Shown: piece by piece, positions 21,827-29,141 of the stretch | Layout of the letters: every line of letters starts with the position of its first letter | Position numbering within the stretch: the stretch's first letter is position 1 | Assembly (NCBI RefSeq): GCF_024055665.1 | Contig: NZ_JAMXMC010000006.1 | Location: forward strand, 124,001-188,000 | Direction: 5' to 3' | Length of the DNA: 64,000 nt | Source: Ideonella oryzae | Lineage (GTDB): Bacteria; Pseudomonadota; Gammaproteobacteria; Burkholderiales; Burkholderiaceae_C | Position numbers and translations under genes: made by a program | Notes under the pieces: model-generated | What the model was told of the DNA's origin: nothing | What the model saw: only the letters and a program-made list of their open reading frames with translations | Databases searched by the model: none

Positions 21827-22849
21827 ATGGCACTGGCCACCTCCCCGCTGTCCCTGGTCTGCAAGGCCTGGCGCGCCCACCTGGACAGCGCGCTCAACGG
21901 CCCGGACCGCAGCAAGGTCAACGTCGTGCTGGGCACGCCCGCCGGTGCGGCCAGCGCCGCGGGCGACGGCAGCCCGCACCACCAGGTCAACCTCTTCTTC
22001 TACCGCTTCGAGCCGGCCGGCCTCTTCCCCGACACGCTGCCCGGCGACACCGCCTGGGTGCGCGGCTTCTGCCTGGTCACGCCCTTCGCGGTGGGCGAGG
22101 ACTCGGTGGGCGAAGGCGAAAACGACCTGCGCCTGCTGGGCGAAGTGCTGCGCCTGGCCCACGAGCAGCCGATGCTGCAGGTGCCGGTGGACGACACCGT
22201 CGTGCAGCTGCAGGTCATGCTGCAGCCCCTGGGCCTGGACGCGCTCAACCAGCTCTGGTCCACCCAGGGCGACGCGGTCTACCGCCCCTCGGCCCTGTTC
22301 GAGGTCTCGCTGCTGCCCGTCATCCCGGCCCAGCCCACCCTGGCCGGCCCCTGGGCCGGCGCCCTGGGCCTGGGCGTGCAGGCGCCCCTGACGGCAGAGA
22401 CCGCCGTTCCCAGCGCCCGCGGCCCCGCCGTGCCAGCCATGGTGCCGGACCTGCGTCAGTCCGACTGGGCCCCCGCCCTGGCCTGGGTGCAGGACGGGCA
22501 GTGCGCACTCAGCCTGGGCTTCGTCGTCGGCAGCCCGGCGCTGGCGGCCTTCACCCCGCAGCTGTGGCTGGCCGGCCAGCCCGGCATGCCGGTGACGCTG
22601 CACTGGCAGCACTGGAGCCGGACCCAGGGCTGGGTGGACCACCCGGCCGTCACCGAGGCCCGCATCGCCAGCCCCGGCATCTGGCCCGAGCAGGCCGCCG
22701 GCGCGCCGCTGCTGGCCCTGCCGCTGCCGGACACCAGCCAGCCCGGCCAGTGGGCCCTGCATGCCGAACGCACCTGGCTGCGGCCGGCCGACGGCGCGCC
22801 GCTGACGCTGCGCTCCAACCCGCTGCTGATCAGCCTCTCGGCGGCTTGA
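21827..22849 (+). CDS. DUF4255 / Pvc16-like tube-terminating cap protein
   Basis: A 340-aa protein of the DUF4255 (Pvc16 N-terminal) family. In Photorhabdus-type particles this protein caps the tail distal end. Signatures: N-terminal LATSPLSLVCKAWRAHL and the HHQVNLFFYRFEPAG strand pair, then LRLLGEVLRLAHEQP. The C-terminal half (from about residue 190) is beta-rich and longer than minimal family members, resembling an immunoglobulin-like extra domain. It sits between the disordered protein and the AAA+ ATPase, 14 bp before the latter. Confidence 0.87.
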   Translation: MALATSPLSLVCKAWRAHLDSALNGPDRSKVNVVLGTPAGAASAAGDGSPHHQVNLFFYRFEPAGLFPDTLPGDTAWVRGFCLVTPFAVGEDSVGEGENDLRLLGEVLRLAHEQPMLQVPVDDTVVQLQVMLQPLGLDALNQLWSTQGDAVYRPSALFEVSLLPVIPAQPTLAGPWAGALGLGVQAPLTAETAVPSARGPAVPAMVPDLRQSDWAPALAWVQDGQCALSLGFVVGSPALAAFTPQLWLAGQPGMPVTLHWQHWSRTQGWVDHPAVTEARIASPGIWPEQAAGAPLLALPLPDTSQPGQWALHAERTWLRPADGAPLTLRSNPLLISLSAA

Positions 22850-22862
22850 GCGGAGTCCGACC

Positions 22863-24209
22863 ATGAACGCCCCGCGCCCCGACCTGCCCCTGCTGGCCGT
22901 GCTGGACCCGGAATGGCAGCGCCTGGACACGCTGGTGGCCTGCCTGTCGCGCCAGCGCGCCGGCCAGACCCTGGGTGAGGCCGAGCTGGCCCCGCTGCGC
23001 GCCCAGCAGGCCCAGGTGGATGCGCTGCGCGCGCCCGACGGCCCCTGGGCCGCCCTGCTGGGCCACACCCTGGAGCCGGTGGCGCTGGACGCCCTGGTCT
23101 GCGCTCTGGCCCCCGAGCTGGAGCCGCGACTGGGCTGGGCCTTCCAGGGCCTGCAGCCCGGCGCCACCCAGCCCTGGGCCAGCCGCGCCCTGGTGCAGGA
23201 GCTGCTGGCCCTGGACGCCAGCCAGGCCGAATGGCTGCGCCGCGCCCTGGCCCCCGAGGCCCCGCTGCGCCGCCTGGGCTGGCTGCGGCTGGAGGCGGAC
23301 GACCCCTACCAGCCGCTGCGCGCCGCGCCGGCCCTGCTGGCCCGGGTCTGCGGCCGGCCGGCCGAGCCCACGCCCCCGCCCGGCGCCAGCCCGGTGCCCG
23401 GCCACGCCGGCTGGGACGACCTGGTGCTGCCGGCCAGCCGCCTGGCCATGCTGCAGGAGTTCCTGCTGTGGATCACCCAGCGCGACACCGTGGTGGGCCG
23501 CTGGGGGGGCCGGGCCCGCGGCGGGCCGGTGGCCCTGTTCGCCGGCCCCTCGGGCACCGGCAAGACCCTGGCCGCCAGCGTCATCGCCAGCGCCCTGGGC
23601 TGGCGCCTGTACCGGGTGGACCTGGGCCGCCTGGTCAGCAAGTACGTGGGCGAGACCGAGCAGAACCTCAACCGCCTGTTCGACGCCGCCGAGGGCCAGG
23701 CCATGGTGCTGCAGTTCGACGAGGCCGATGCGCTGTTCGCCAAGCGCGGCGAGGTGAAGGAGGCGCGCGACCGCTACGCCAACCTGGAGGTCAGCCACCT
23801 GCTGACCCGCATCGAGGCCCACGACGGCCCCTGCATCCTGACCACCAACCTGCGCAAGCAGCTGGATCCGGCCTTCACCCGCCGCTTCCAGATGGTGGTG
23901 GAGTTCCCCCGGCCCGATGCGCCGGCGCGCGCCGAGCTGTGGCGCCGGCTGCTGCCGCCGCAGGCCCCGCGCAGCGCCGACCTGGACCCGGCCCTGCTGG
24001 GCGAGGCCGTGGCGCTCAGTGGCGGGAGCATCCGCAACGCGGCCCTGCACGCGGCCTTCCTGGCCGCCGCCCAGGGCCAACCCATCGGCCTGGGCCAGGT
24101 GGCACATGCCGTCTGGCGCGAGCTGGCCAAGGAGGGGCGCGAACTCTCGCCGCAGGACCTGGGCCCGCTGGCCCGCCACCTGCCCCCGGAGCTGCGCGAT
24201 GAGGCTTGA
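22863..24209 (+). CDS. eCIS AAA+ ATPase (Afp15/Pvc15-like)
   Basis: A 448-aa AAA+ ATPase. A poorly conserved N-terminal half (to about residue 200) precedes the ATPase module: Walker A GPSGTGKT at 228-235, Walker B LQFDEADALF with Asp286-Glu287, sensor 1 TTNLRKQLD and an arginine finger in FTRRFQMVVEF. Homologues are associated with every eCIS cluster and are thought to load or unfold cargo, or help assembly. It is not a ClpV-type disassembly ATPase: only one AAA+ module and no ClpB-like insertion. Its last 11 bases overlap the next small gene. Confidence 0.93.
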   Translation: MNAPRPDLPLLAVLDPEWQRLDTLVACLSRQRAGQTLGEAELAPLRAQQAQVDALRAPDGPWAALLGHTLEPVALDALVCALAPELEPRLGWAFQGLQPGATQPWASRALVQELLALDASQAEWLRRALAPEAPLRRLGWLRLEADDPYQPLRAAPALLARVCGRPAEPTPPPGASPVPGHAGWDDLVLPASRLAMLQEFLLWITQRDTVVGRWGGRARGGPVALFAGPSGTGKTLAASVIASALGWRLYRVDLGRLVSKYVGETEQNLNRLFDAAEGQAMVLQFDEADALFAKRGEVKEARDRYANLEVSHLLTRIEAHDGPCILTTNLRKQLDPAFTRRFQMVVEFPRPDAPARAELWRRLLPPQAPRSADLDPALLGEAVALSGGSIRNAALHAAFLAAAQGQPIGLGQVAHAVWRELAKEGRELSPQDLGPLARHLPPELRDEA

Positions 24210-24483
24210 GATCGACCACCTGGCGCTGCAGCTGCCCGCTGGCTTCGAGGCCCGCGCGCCGCGCATCGCCCGCCTGCTGGGCGAGGCCCTGGCCCGGCCC
24301 GAGCACCTGGGCGGCCTGACCCTGGCGCGCGACGCGGCCCTGCCTGCCCTGCGGCTGCCCGCCCTGCCGGTGCAGGCGGGGCACAGTGACGCCGCCATTG
24401 CCCAGCGCCTGGCGCAGGCCGTCACGGCCCAGGTGCACACCGCCCTGGCAGCCTCATCCCCTGCGGGCGGCCCCGCCCGCTGA
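24199..24483 (+). CDS. Small eCIS protein overlapping the ATPase gene, 94 aa
   Basis: A small helical protein starting MRLEIDHLALQLPAGFE and continuing with RLLGEALARPE; similar small proteins with an 'I-D-x-L-x-L-x-L-P' opening occur after the ATPase in other eCIS clusters as far as I recall. It overlaps the ATPase gene by 11 bp in another frame, so it is translationally coupled. There is no further domain. A structural or chaperone role in the baseplate is possible; function unknown. Confidence 0.6.
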   Translation: MRLEIDHLALQLPAGFEARAPRIARLLGEALARPEHLGGLTLARDAALPALRLPALPVQAGHSDAAIAQRLAQAVTAQVHTALAASSPAGGPAR

Positions 24484-24498
24484 CCCGGAGCCCGCCCC

Positions 24499-25152
24499 AT
24501 GCCCCTGCTCTCCCCCACCCGCGGCTTCCTGGTCGAGTACGCACTGGCCCTGCCCCCGCTGGTGCTGGCCTTCGACTTCAACCCGCAGACGCTGACCCGC
24601 AACCGCAGCGTCACGCTGACCCTGGGCAGCACCCCGGCCACCCGCGGCGGCTACGACTTCGCCCTGCCCACCGAAACTGCCCGTGTGGCCCAGGGCGTGG
24701 CGGTGGAACCCGAGAGCTTCGACCTGGAGATCCTGCTGGACGCCACCGACCGGCTCAACGACGGCGAGCCCATCGCCACCGAGTTCGGCATCCAGCCCGA
24801 GCTGGACACCCTGCGCAGCATGGTCGAGCCCAAGACCCAGGGCCCCGGCGGCCTGCAGGTGCTGGCCAGCCTGGGCCTGGGCGGGCAGCGCGCCTTCCAG
24901 CGCGCCCAATGCGCCTCGGTGCTGCTGTGGGTCTGGGGCCGGCACATCCTGCCGGTCTTCCTCAAGAGCATCGAGGTCACCGAATCGGCCCACCTGCCCA
25001 ACCTGGTGCCCTACCGCGCCACGCTCAAGCTGGGCCTGCAGGTGATCGAGGGCAACAACCCCTTCTACCAGGCCGAGAAGCTGCAGCAGTTCATCGGCTC
25101 GGGCCTGAACACCGGCCGCACCGCCGGCGCCGCCATCGGAGGGCTGTTCTGA
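24499..25152 (+). CDS. CIS tube-like protein (Afp7/Pvc7 N-terminal-like)
   Basis: A 217-aa protein matching the contractile injection system tube family (the N-terminal part of Afp7/Pvc7), which in known particles joins the inner tube to the spike hub. Visible: FDFNPQTLTRNRSV near residue 30, a LEILLDATDRLNDGEP strand and VTESAHLPNLVPYRATLKLGLQVIEG in the C-terminal half. In Afp7 a LysM/gp53-like part is fused behind; here that part is a separate gene, starting within the stop codon of this one (TGATG). Confidence 0.85.
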   Translation: MPLLSPTRGFLVEYALALPPLVLAFDFNPQTLTRNRSVTLTLGSTPATRGGYDFALPTETARVAQGVAVEPESFDLEILLDATDRLNDGEPIATEFGIQPELDTLRSMVEPKTQGPGGLQVLASLGLGGQRAFQRAQCASVLLWVWGRHILPVFLKSIEVTESAHLPNLVPYRATLKLGLQVIEGNNPFYQAEKLQQFIGSGLNTGRTAGAAIGGLF

Positions 25153-25442
25153 TGTTCCTGAAACACTCCCGCTACCAGGACGCCCGCCGCTTCGAGCCCG
25201 CGGCCGACGGCAGCCTGCGCTGCAAGGGCACCCGCGCCCGCGAGATCGGCCCGGCCCCCGGCGTGATCGAGCATGTGGTGCGCGAGGGCGACCGCCTGGA
25301 CCTGCTGGCCGGCCATTACTACAACGACCCGCGGCTGTGGTGGCGCATCCTGGATGCCAACCCCGATTTGGACGACGCCGCGGTGCTGTCCATGGCCGCC
25401 CGCGCCGGCGAGGTCATCCTGATCCCGCGGGCGCGGGACTGA
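25152..25442 (+). CDS. LysM / gp53-like baseplate protein
   Basis: A 96-aa protein whose core VREGDRLDLLAGHYYNDPRLWWRILDANP (residues about 44-72) is a LysM-like fold as in T4 gp53 and the C-terminal part of Afp7/Pvc7. It probably clamps baseplate wedges; peptidoglycan binding is not implied. Start overlaps the previous stop by one base. Separate genes for the tube-like and LysM halves distinguish this cluster from the Afp/PVC layout. Confidence 0.85.
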   Translation: MFLKHSRYQDARRFEPAADGSLRCKGTRAREIGPAPGVIEHVVREGDRLDLLAGHYYNDPRLWWRILDANPDLDDAAVLSMAARAGEVILIPRARD

Positions 25443-25462
25443 GGGCGGGAACGGAGCCGGCC

Positions 25463-26611
25463 ATGCTGCTCGACTTTCTCTCCGCCAAGGAACGCGCGCC
25501 CGCCGAGTGCCTGGTCAAGGTGAACGGCCAGGAGATCAGCGCGCTCTACCCCTTCCTGCTGGAGATCACGGTGCAGTGCGGCCGCGCCGAGGCCGCCACC
25601 GCCTCGCTCACCTTCGAGACCCGGCGCGACGAGCTGGGCCGCTGGACGGTGCAGGACGCCGAGCTGCTGACGCCCTGGGCCCCGGTGGAGATCCACGCCG
25701 CCTTTGGCCACCGCACCGAGGAGGTCATGCGCGGCTACATCCGCGAGGTCAAGCTCGACACGCCGCAGGACGCCGGCGCCGCCCAGGTGCGGGTGGAATG
25801 CCAGGACGACTCCATCCGCCTGGACCGCGAACACCACCGCAAGACCTGGGGCAGCAGCACCCTGCCCAGCAGCGATCGCCTGCTGCTCATGGAGATCCTC
25901 TCCGGCTACGGTCTCCTGCCCCACCCGGACACCAAGGGCGGACAGGACCGGCTGGTGGGCATCGCCCAGGACGACACCGACATCAAGTTCCTGAAGTCGC
26001 GCGCCGAGTTCAACGGCTACGAGCTGATCTTCCGCGAAGGCCTGGTGTACTTCGGCCCGATGCGGCTGGAGGCCGACCCGCAGGACACGCTGCTGGTCTA
26101 CGCCGGCGCCGACACCAACTGCCTGTCGCTGACCGCCCAGGTCAACGGCCACCAGGCCGACGCGGTGGCCTACGACGCGCCGGCCGAGAGCGGCGACAGC
26201 GTGAGCCCCACCACGGTGGACCCGAGCCTGCCGCTGCTGGGCCGCCGGCGGGCCGACAGCCGCGCCGCCGGGCTGGAGCCCTTCGTCTGGCGGCTGCAGG
26301 CCGAGGCGGGGGCCGACGCCAACCGCCTGCAGGCCCTGGCGCAGCAGAAGGCCAACGAACTCGACATCCAGCGCGTGCATGCCGAAGGCGAGCTCGACGG
26401 CACGCTCTACGGCCATGTGCTGCAGGCCGGCCTGCCGGTGGGGGTGGACGGGCTGGGCGACTGGCTCTCGGGCACCTACTACGTGGACACCGTGACCCAC
26501 ACCTTCAACGCCCAGGGCTACCGCCAGCGCTTCACGCTGCTGCGCAACGCGCTGGGCGACAACCTCGGTGCGCTGCCCGGCCTGGGCGGCGTGCTGGCCG
26601 GGGTGCTGTGA
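25463..26611 (+). CDS. VgrG / phage late control gpD-like spike hub
   Basis: A 382-aa hub protein resembling phage gpD/gp27 and the N-terminal half of Pvc8/VgrG, forming the trimeric base on which the spike sits. Seen: a beta-rich VKVNGQEISALYPFLLEITV start, the APVEIHAAF and MRGYIREVKLD strands, and a late segment WLSGTYYVDTVTHTFNAQGYRQRFTLLRN typical of the family end. The spike part is encoded by the next gene (stop/start overlap TGATG), so VgrG is split in two here. Confidence 0.88.
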   Translation: MLLDFLSAKERAPAECLVKVNGQEISALYPFLLEITVQCGRAEAATASLTFETRRDELGRWTVQDAELLTPWAPVEIHAAFGHRTEEVMRGYIREVKLDTPQDAGAAQVRVECQDDSIRLDREHHRKTWGSSTLPSSDRLLLMEILSGYGLLPHPDTKGGQDRLVGIAQDDTDIKFLKSRAEFNGYELIFREGLVYFGPMRLEADPQDTLLVYAGADTNCLSLTAQVNGHQADAVAYDAPAESGDSVSPTTVDPSLPLLGRRRADSRAAGLEPFVWRLQAEAGADANRLQALAQQKANELDIQRVHAEGELDGTLYGHVLQAGLPVGVDGLGDWLSGTYYVDTVTHTFNAQGYRQRFTLLRNALGDNLGALPGLGGVLAGVL

Positions 26612-27429
26612 TGCAAGACGCGCTGCTGCAACAGATCGCCCAGCGGGACGCCCAGCGCCGCGCCTGGGGCAAGTACCGCGGCTTCGTGGTGGACAACCAG
26701 GACCCGCAGAAGATGGCCCGCGTGAAGCTGCGCGTGCCGGCCCTGCTGGGCGAGGCCGAGACCGACTGGGCCCTGCCCTGCCTGCCCTGCGGCGGCCTGG
26801 CCAACCAGGGCTTCTTCGCCGTACCCCAGGTGGGCGCCCAGCTCTGGGTGGAGTTCGAAGGCGGCAGCCTGGACCACCCGATCTGGACCGGCACCTTCTG
26901 GCAGGCTGCGGGCGACATCCCGCAAGAAGTGCAGGACCCGCCCACCACCACGCTGCTGCGCAGCCCCCAGGGCCACACCCTGCTGCTGGAGGACAAGTCC
27001 GGCGACGAGGACGTGCTGCTGGCCCACCTGGGCGGCGCCCAGCTGGAGATGAACAAGGACGGCAACCTGGCCCTGACCGACCAGGCCGGCGCCACGCTGA
27101 CGCTGGACGCCAAGAACGGCAAGGTGGTGCTGCAGGACGCCAACGGCAACACCCTGACCCTGGACAGCAGCGGCGCCAAGCTGGAGGACGCCAACGGCAA
27201 CACCGTCGAGATGAGCGCCTCGGGCGTCAAGGTCAGCTCCAGCGCCGTCGTCACGCTGGAGGCCAACCAGGTCACGCTCGGTGGCTCGGGCGGTGAGCCC
27301 GTCATCAAGGGCACCAGCTTCCTCACCCTGTTCGCCACCCATGTGCACCCCACCGCGATGGGTCCCTCGGGCCCGCCCATCCCGCAGGGCGAGATGAGCA
27401 GCCTGTCCACCAAGGTGATGACCGCCTGA
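26611..27429 (+). CDS. Baseplate protein V / gp5-like spike with beta-helix needle
   Basis: A 272-aa protein. Residues 15-110 form the OB-fold of phage gpV/gp5 (GKYRGFVVDNQDPQKMARVKLRVP, then VPQVGAQLWVEFEGGSLDHPIW). Residues about 115-235 are a repetitive beta-helix needle, with hydrophobic residues alternating in DANGNTLTLDSSGAKLEDANGNT-like turns. The tip segment THVHPTAMGPSGPP (about 246-259) resembles spike ends that normally bind metal or a PAAR cap. No lysozyme domain is present. Stop/start overlap with the hub gene shows coupling. Confidence 0.9.
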   Translation: MQDALLQQIAQRDAQRRAWGKYRGFVVDNQDPQKMARVKLRVPALLGEAETDWALPCLPCGGLANQGFFAVPQVGAQLWVEFEGGSLDHPIWTGTFWQAAGDIPQEVQDPPTTTLLRSPQGHTLLLEDKSGDEDVLLAHLGGAQLEMNKDGNLALTDQAGATLTLDAKNGKVVLQDANGNTLTLDSSGAKLEDANGNTVEMSASGVKVSSSAVVTLEANQVTLGGSGGEPVIKGTSFLTLFATHVHPTAMGPSGPPIPQGEMSSLSTKVMTA

Positions 27430-27464
27430 GCGGCGGCACCGCAGCACCCCAGGAGACACCCACC

Positions 27465-27851
27465 ATGGCCCGCCGACTGGTCGACCCACCTTACCTGGCC
27501 TTCCCGCTGAGGGTGGGCACGGCCGGCCCCGTGCTGGCCGACCGCAGCGCCCACATCCGCCACCAGATCGAGCAGGTGCTGTTCACGCTGCCGGGCGAGC
27601 GGGTATTCCGGCCCGAGTTCGGCGCCGGGGTGAAGGCCTTGGTCTTCGAGCCCAACGACTCGCCGATGTGGCAGGTCACGCGGCGGCGCCTGCTCGCCTC
27701 GCTGGCCGAGGCCCTGCATGGCGAGGTCGATCCGCGCAGTCTGGAGGTCGAGGTCGACGGCGAGGACGCCACGCTGCAGATCCGGGTGGCCTACACGCTG
27801 GCGGCCATCGGCCACCGCGACAGCCAGACTTTCACATTGGGAGGAGTCTGA
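27465..27851 (+). CDS. gp25-like baseplate wedge protein
   Basis: A 128-aa protein of the GpW/gp25 family (Pvc9/Afp9-like), a baseplate wedge protein that touches the first sheath ring and triggers contraction. Core features: IRHQIEQVLFTLPGERVFRPEFGAGVKALVFEPND (residues about 26-62) with the PGER motif that defines the family. Good AGGAG ribosome site. Confidence 0.93.
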   Translation: MARRLVDPPYLAFPLRVGTAGPVLADRSAHIRHQIEQVLFTLPGERVFRPEFGAGVKALVFEPNDSPMWQVTRRRLLASLAEALHGEVDPRSLEVEVDGEDATLQIRVAYTLAAIGHRDSQTFTLGGV

Positions 27852-27928
27852 AATGCCCCCACGCTCACTGCGTTCGCTGCCCCCCGAGGGGGCGCTCAGT
27901 CCCTTCGGAACGGCCGTGCGGGACTGAC
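27852..27928. repeat. REP-like GC-rich extragenic palindrome within the eCIS operon
   Basis: The gap between the gp25 gene and the next baseplate gene contains a CCCCCACGCTC...CTGCCCCCCGAGGGGGC sequence with CCCCC/GGGGG arms (27,856-27,891), followed by TCAGTCCCTTCGGAAC. This resembles the abundant GC-rich extragenic repeat I recall from Burkholderiales genomes. Its reading frame ends at 27,927 and codes for nothing sensible. It would form a strong hairpin in the transcript. Confidence 0.65.
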
Positions 27929-29137
27929 ATGGCCCAGGACCCGACCCCCGTCGTGCAGTACGGCCTGGGCTGCTGCCCGGATTGCGGCCAGCGCCAGGTG
28001 GACCTGCCGGACCTGCTGCCCGCGCTGGGCGACGACTTCGACTGGGACCAGCGCGACTACGACGGCTTTCGCCTGTTCATGCTGCAGGAGCTGGCCGCGC
28101 GCTACCCCGAGCGCAGCCGCTGGACCCCGGCCGATGTGGAGGTGGCCCTGGTGGAGGTGCTGGCCTGTGCGCTGGACCAGCTCTCCGACGCCATGGACCG
28201 CGCCGCCGCCGAGGGCTGGCTGGAAACCGCCCGCCAACCCGCCTCGGTGAGGCGCTGGTTGAGCCTGATCGGCGATGACGTGCTGGGCCGGGCCCAGCGC
28301 CTGGGCCTGCCGCCCTTCGACGCCCCGCCGGCCGCGGGCGACACCCGCAGCGACGCCCAGCGCTTCGACGCCTGGTGGCTGGACCACCCGGAGAAGATGG
28401 ACCAGGCCCGGCTGGACGGCCCGCGCGCGGTGCACGACCAGCACCGCATGGTCACGGTGGACGACTACGCCGCCCGCCTGGAGGACCACCCCCTGGTGCT
28501 GCGCGCCCATGCCTGGGAGCGCTGGGACGGCAGCTGGACCACCGTGCACGTGGCCGTGGTGCCCTGGGCCCTGCTGGACCTGGACGAGCCCATCGACAAG
28601 GGCGTGGCCACCGATGCGCTCAACGACGCGGTCTGGGCCGAGACGGTGGCCTTCCACGCCGAGCTGGGCCTGGCCCTGCCCGCGCGGGCACTGCGGCCCA
28701 GCGTGCGCAGCGTGCTCTACCCCTACCTGGAGGACTGGCGCATGGTGGGCCAGGAGGTGGTGCTGGAACGCGCGGTGGAGGTGGGCATCGTGCTGGGCCT
28801 GGCCATCCAGGTCGACCCGGACTACTTCCAGTCCGAGCTGCGGCGCGCGGTGGAGCGGGCCCTGGGCACCGGCCCGGGCGGCTTCTTCGCGCCGGGCCGG
28901 CTGCGCTTTGGCGAGGACCTCTGGGCCAGCGACCTCTACCAGGTGCTGATGGCCCTGGACGGAGTACAGAACGTCTGCATCAACCGCTTCAAGCGCCTGG
29001 GCGACCGCTACCCCGACGAATCGGCCAGCGGCCGCATCGCGCTGGAGGGGCTGGAGATCGCCGTCTGCGACAACCTGCCCAACCGGCCGCAGCGCGGCTT
29101 CTACACACTGCGCCTGAACGGCGGGCGCAAGGGCTGA
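27929..29137 (+). CDS. Baseplate J/gp6-like wedge protein 1
   Basis: A 402-aa baseplate wedge protein related to phage gpJ/gp6. It has the family-typical region PADVEVALVEVLACALDQLSDAMDRAAAEGWLETARQP (about residues 70-105) and the later VVLERAVEVGIVLGLAIQVDPD and VLMALDGVQNVCI segments. The N terminus carries a cysteine knot GCCPDCGQ (residues 14-20), unusual for this fold and possibly half of a zinc site. A frame is open upstream, but the ATG at 27,929 follows the extragenic repeat directly and gives the expected start. It precedes a second, longer gp6-like protein. Confidence 0.8.
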   Translation: MAQDPTPVVQYGLGCCPDCGQRQVDLPDLLPALGDDFDWDQRDYDGFRLFMLQELAARYPERSRWTPADVEVALVEVLACALDQLSDAMDRAAAEGWLETARQPASVRRWLSLIGDDVLGRAQRLGLPPFDAPPAAGDTRSDAQRFDAWWLDHPEKMDQARLDGPRAVHDQHRMVTVDDYAARLEDHPLVLRAHAWERWDGSWTTVHVAVVPWALLDLDEPIDKGVATDALNDAVWAETVAFHAELGLALPARALRPSVRSVLYPYLEDWRMVGQEVVLERAVEVGIVLGLAIQVDPDYFQSELRRAVERALGTGPGGFFAPGRLRFGEDLWASDLYQVLMALDGVQNVCINRFKRLGDRYPDESASGRIALEGLEIAVCDNLPNRPQRGFYTLRLNGGRKG

Positions 29138-29141
29138 GGCC

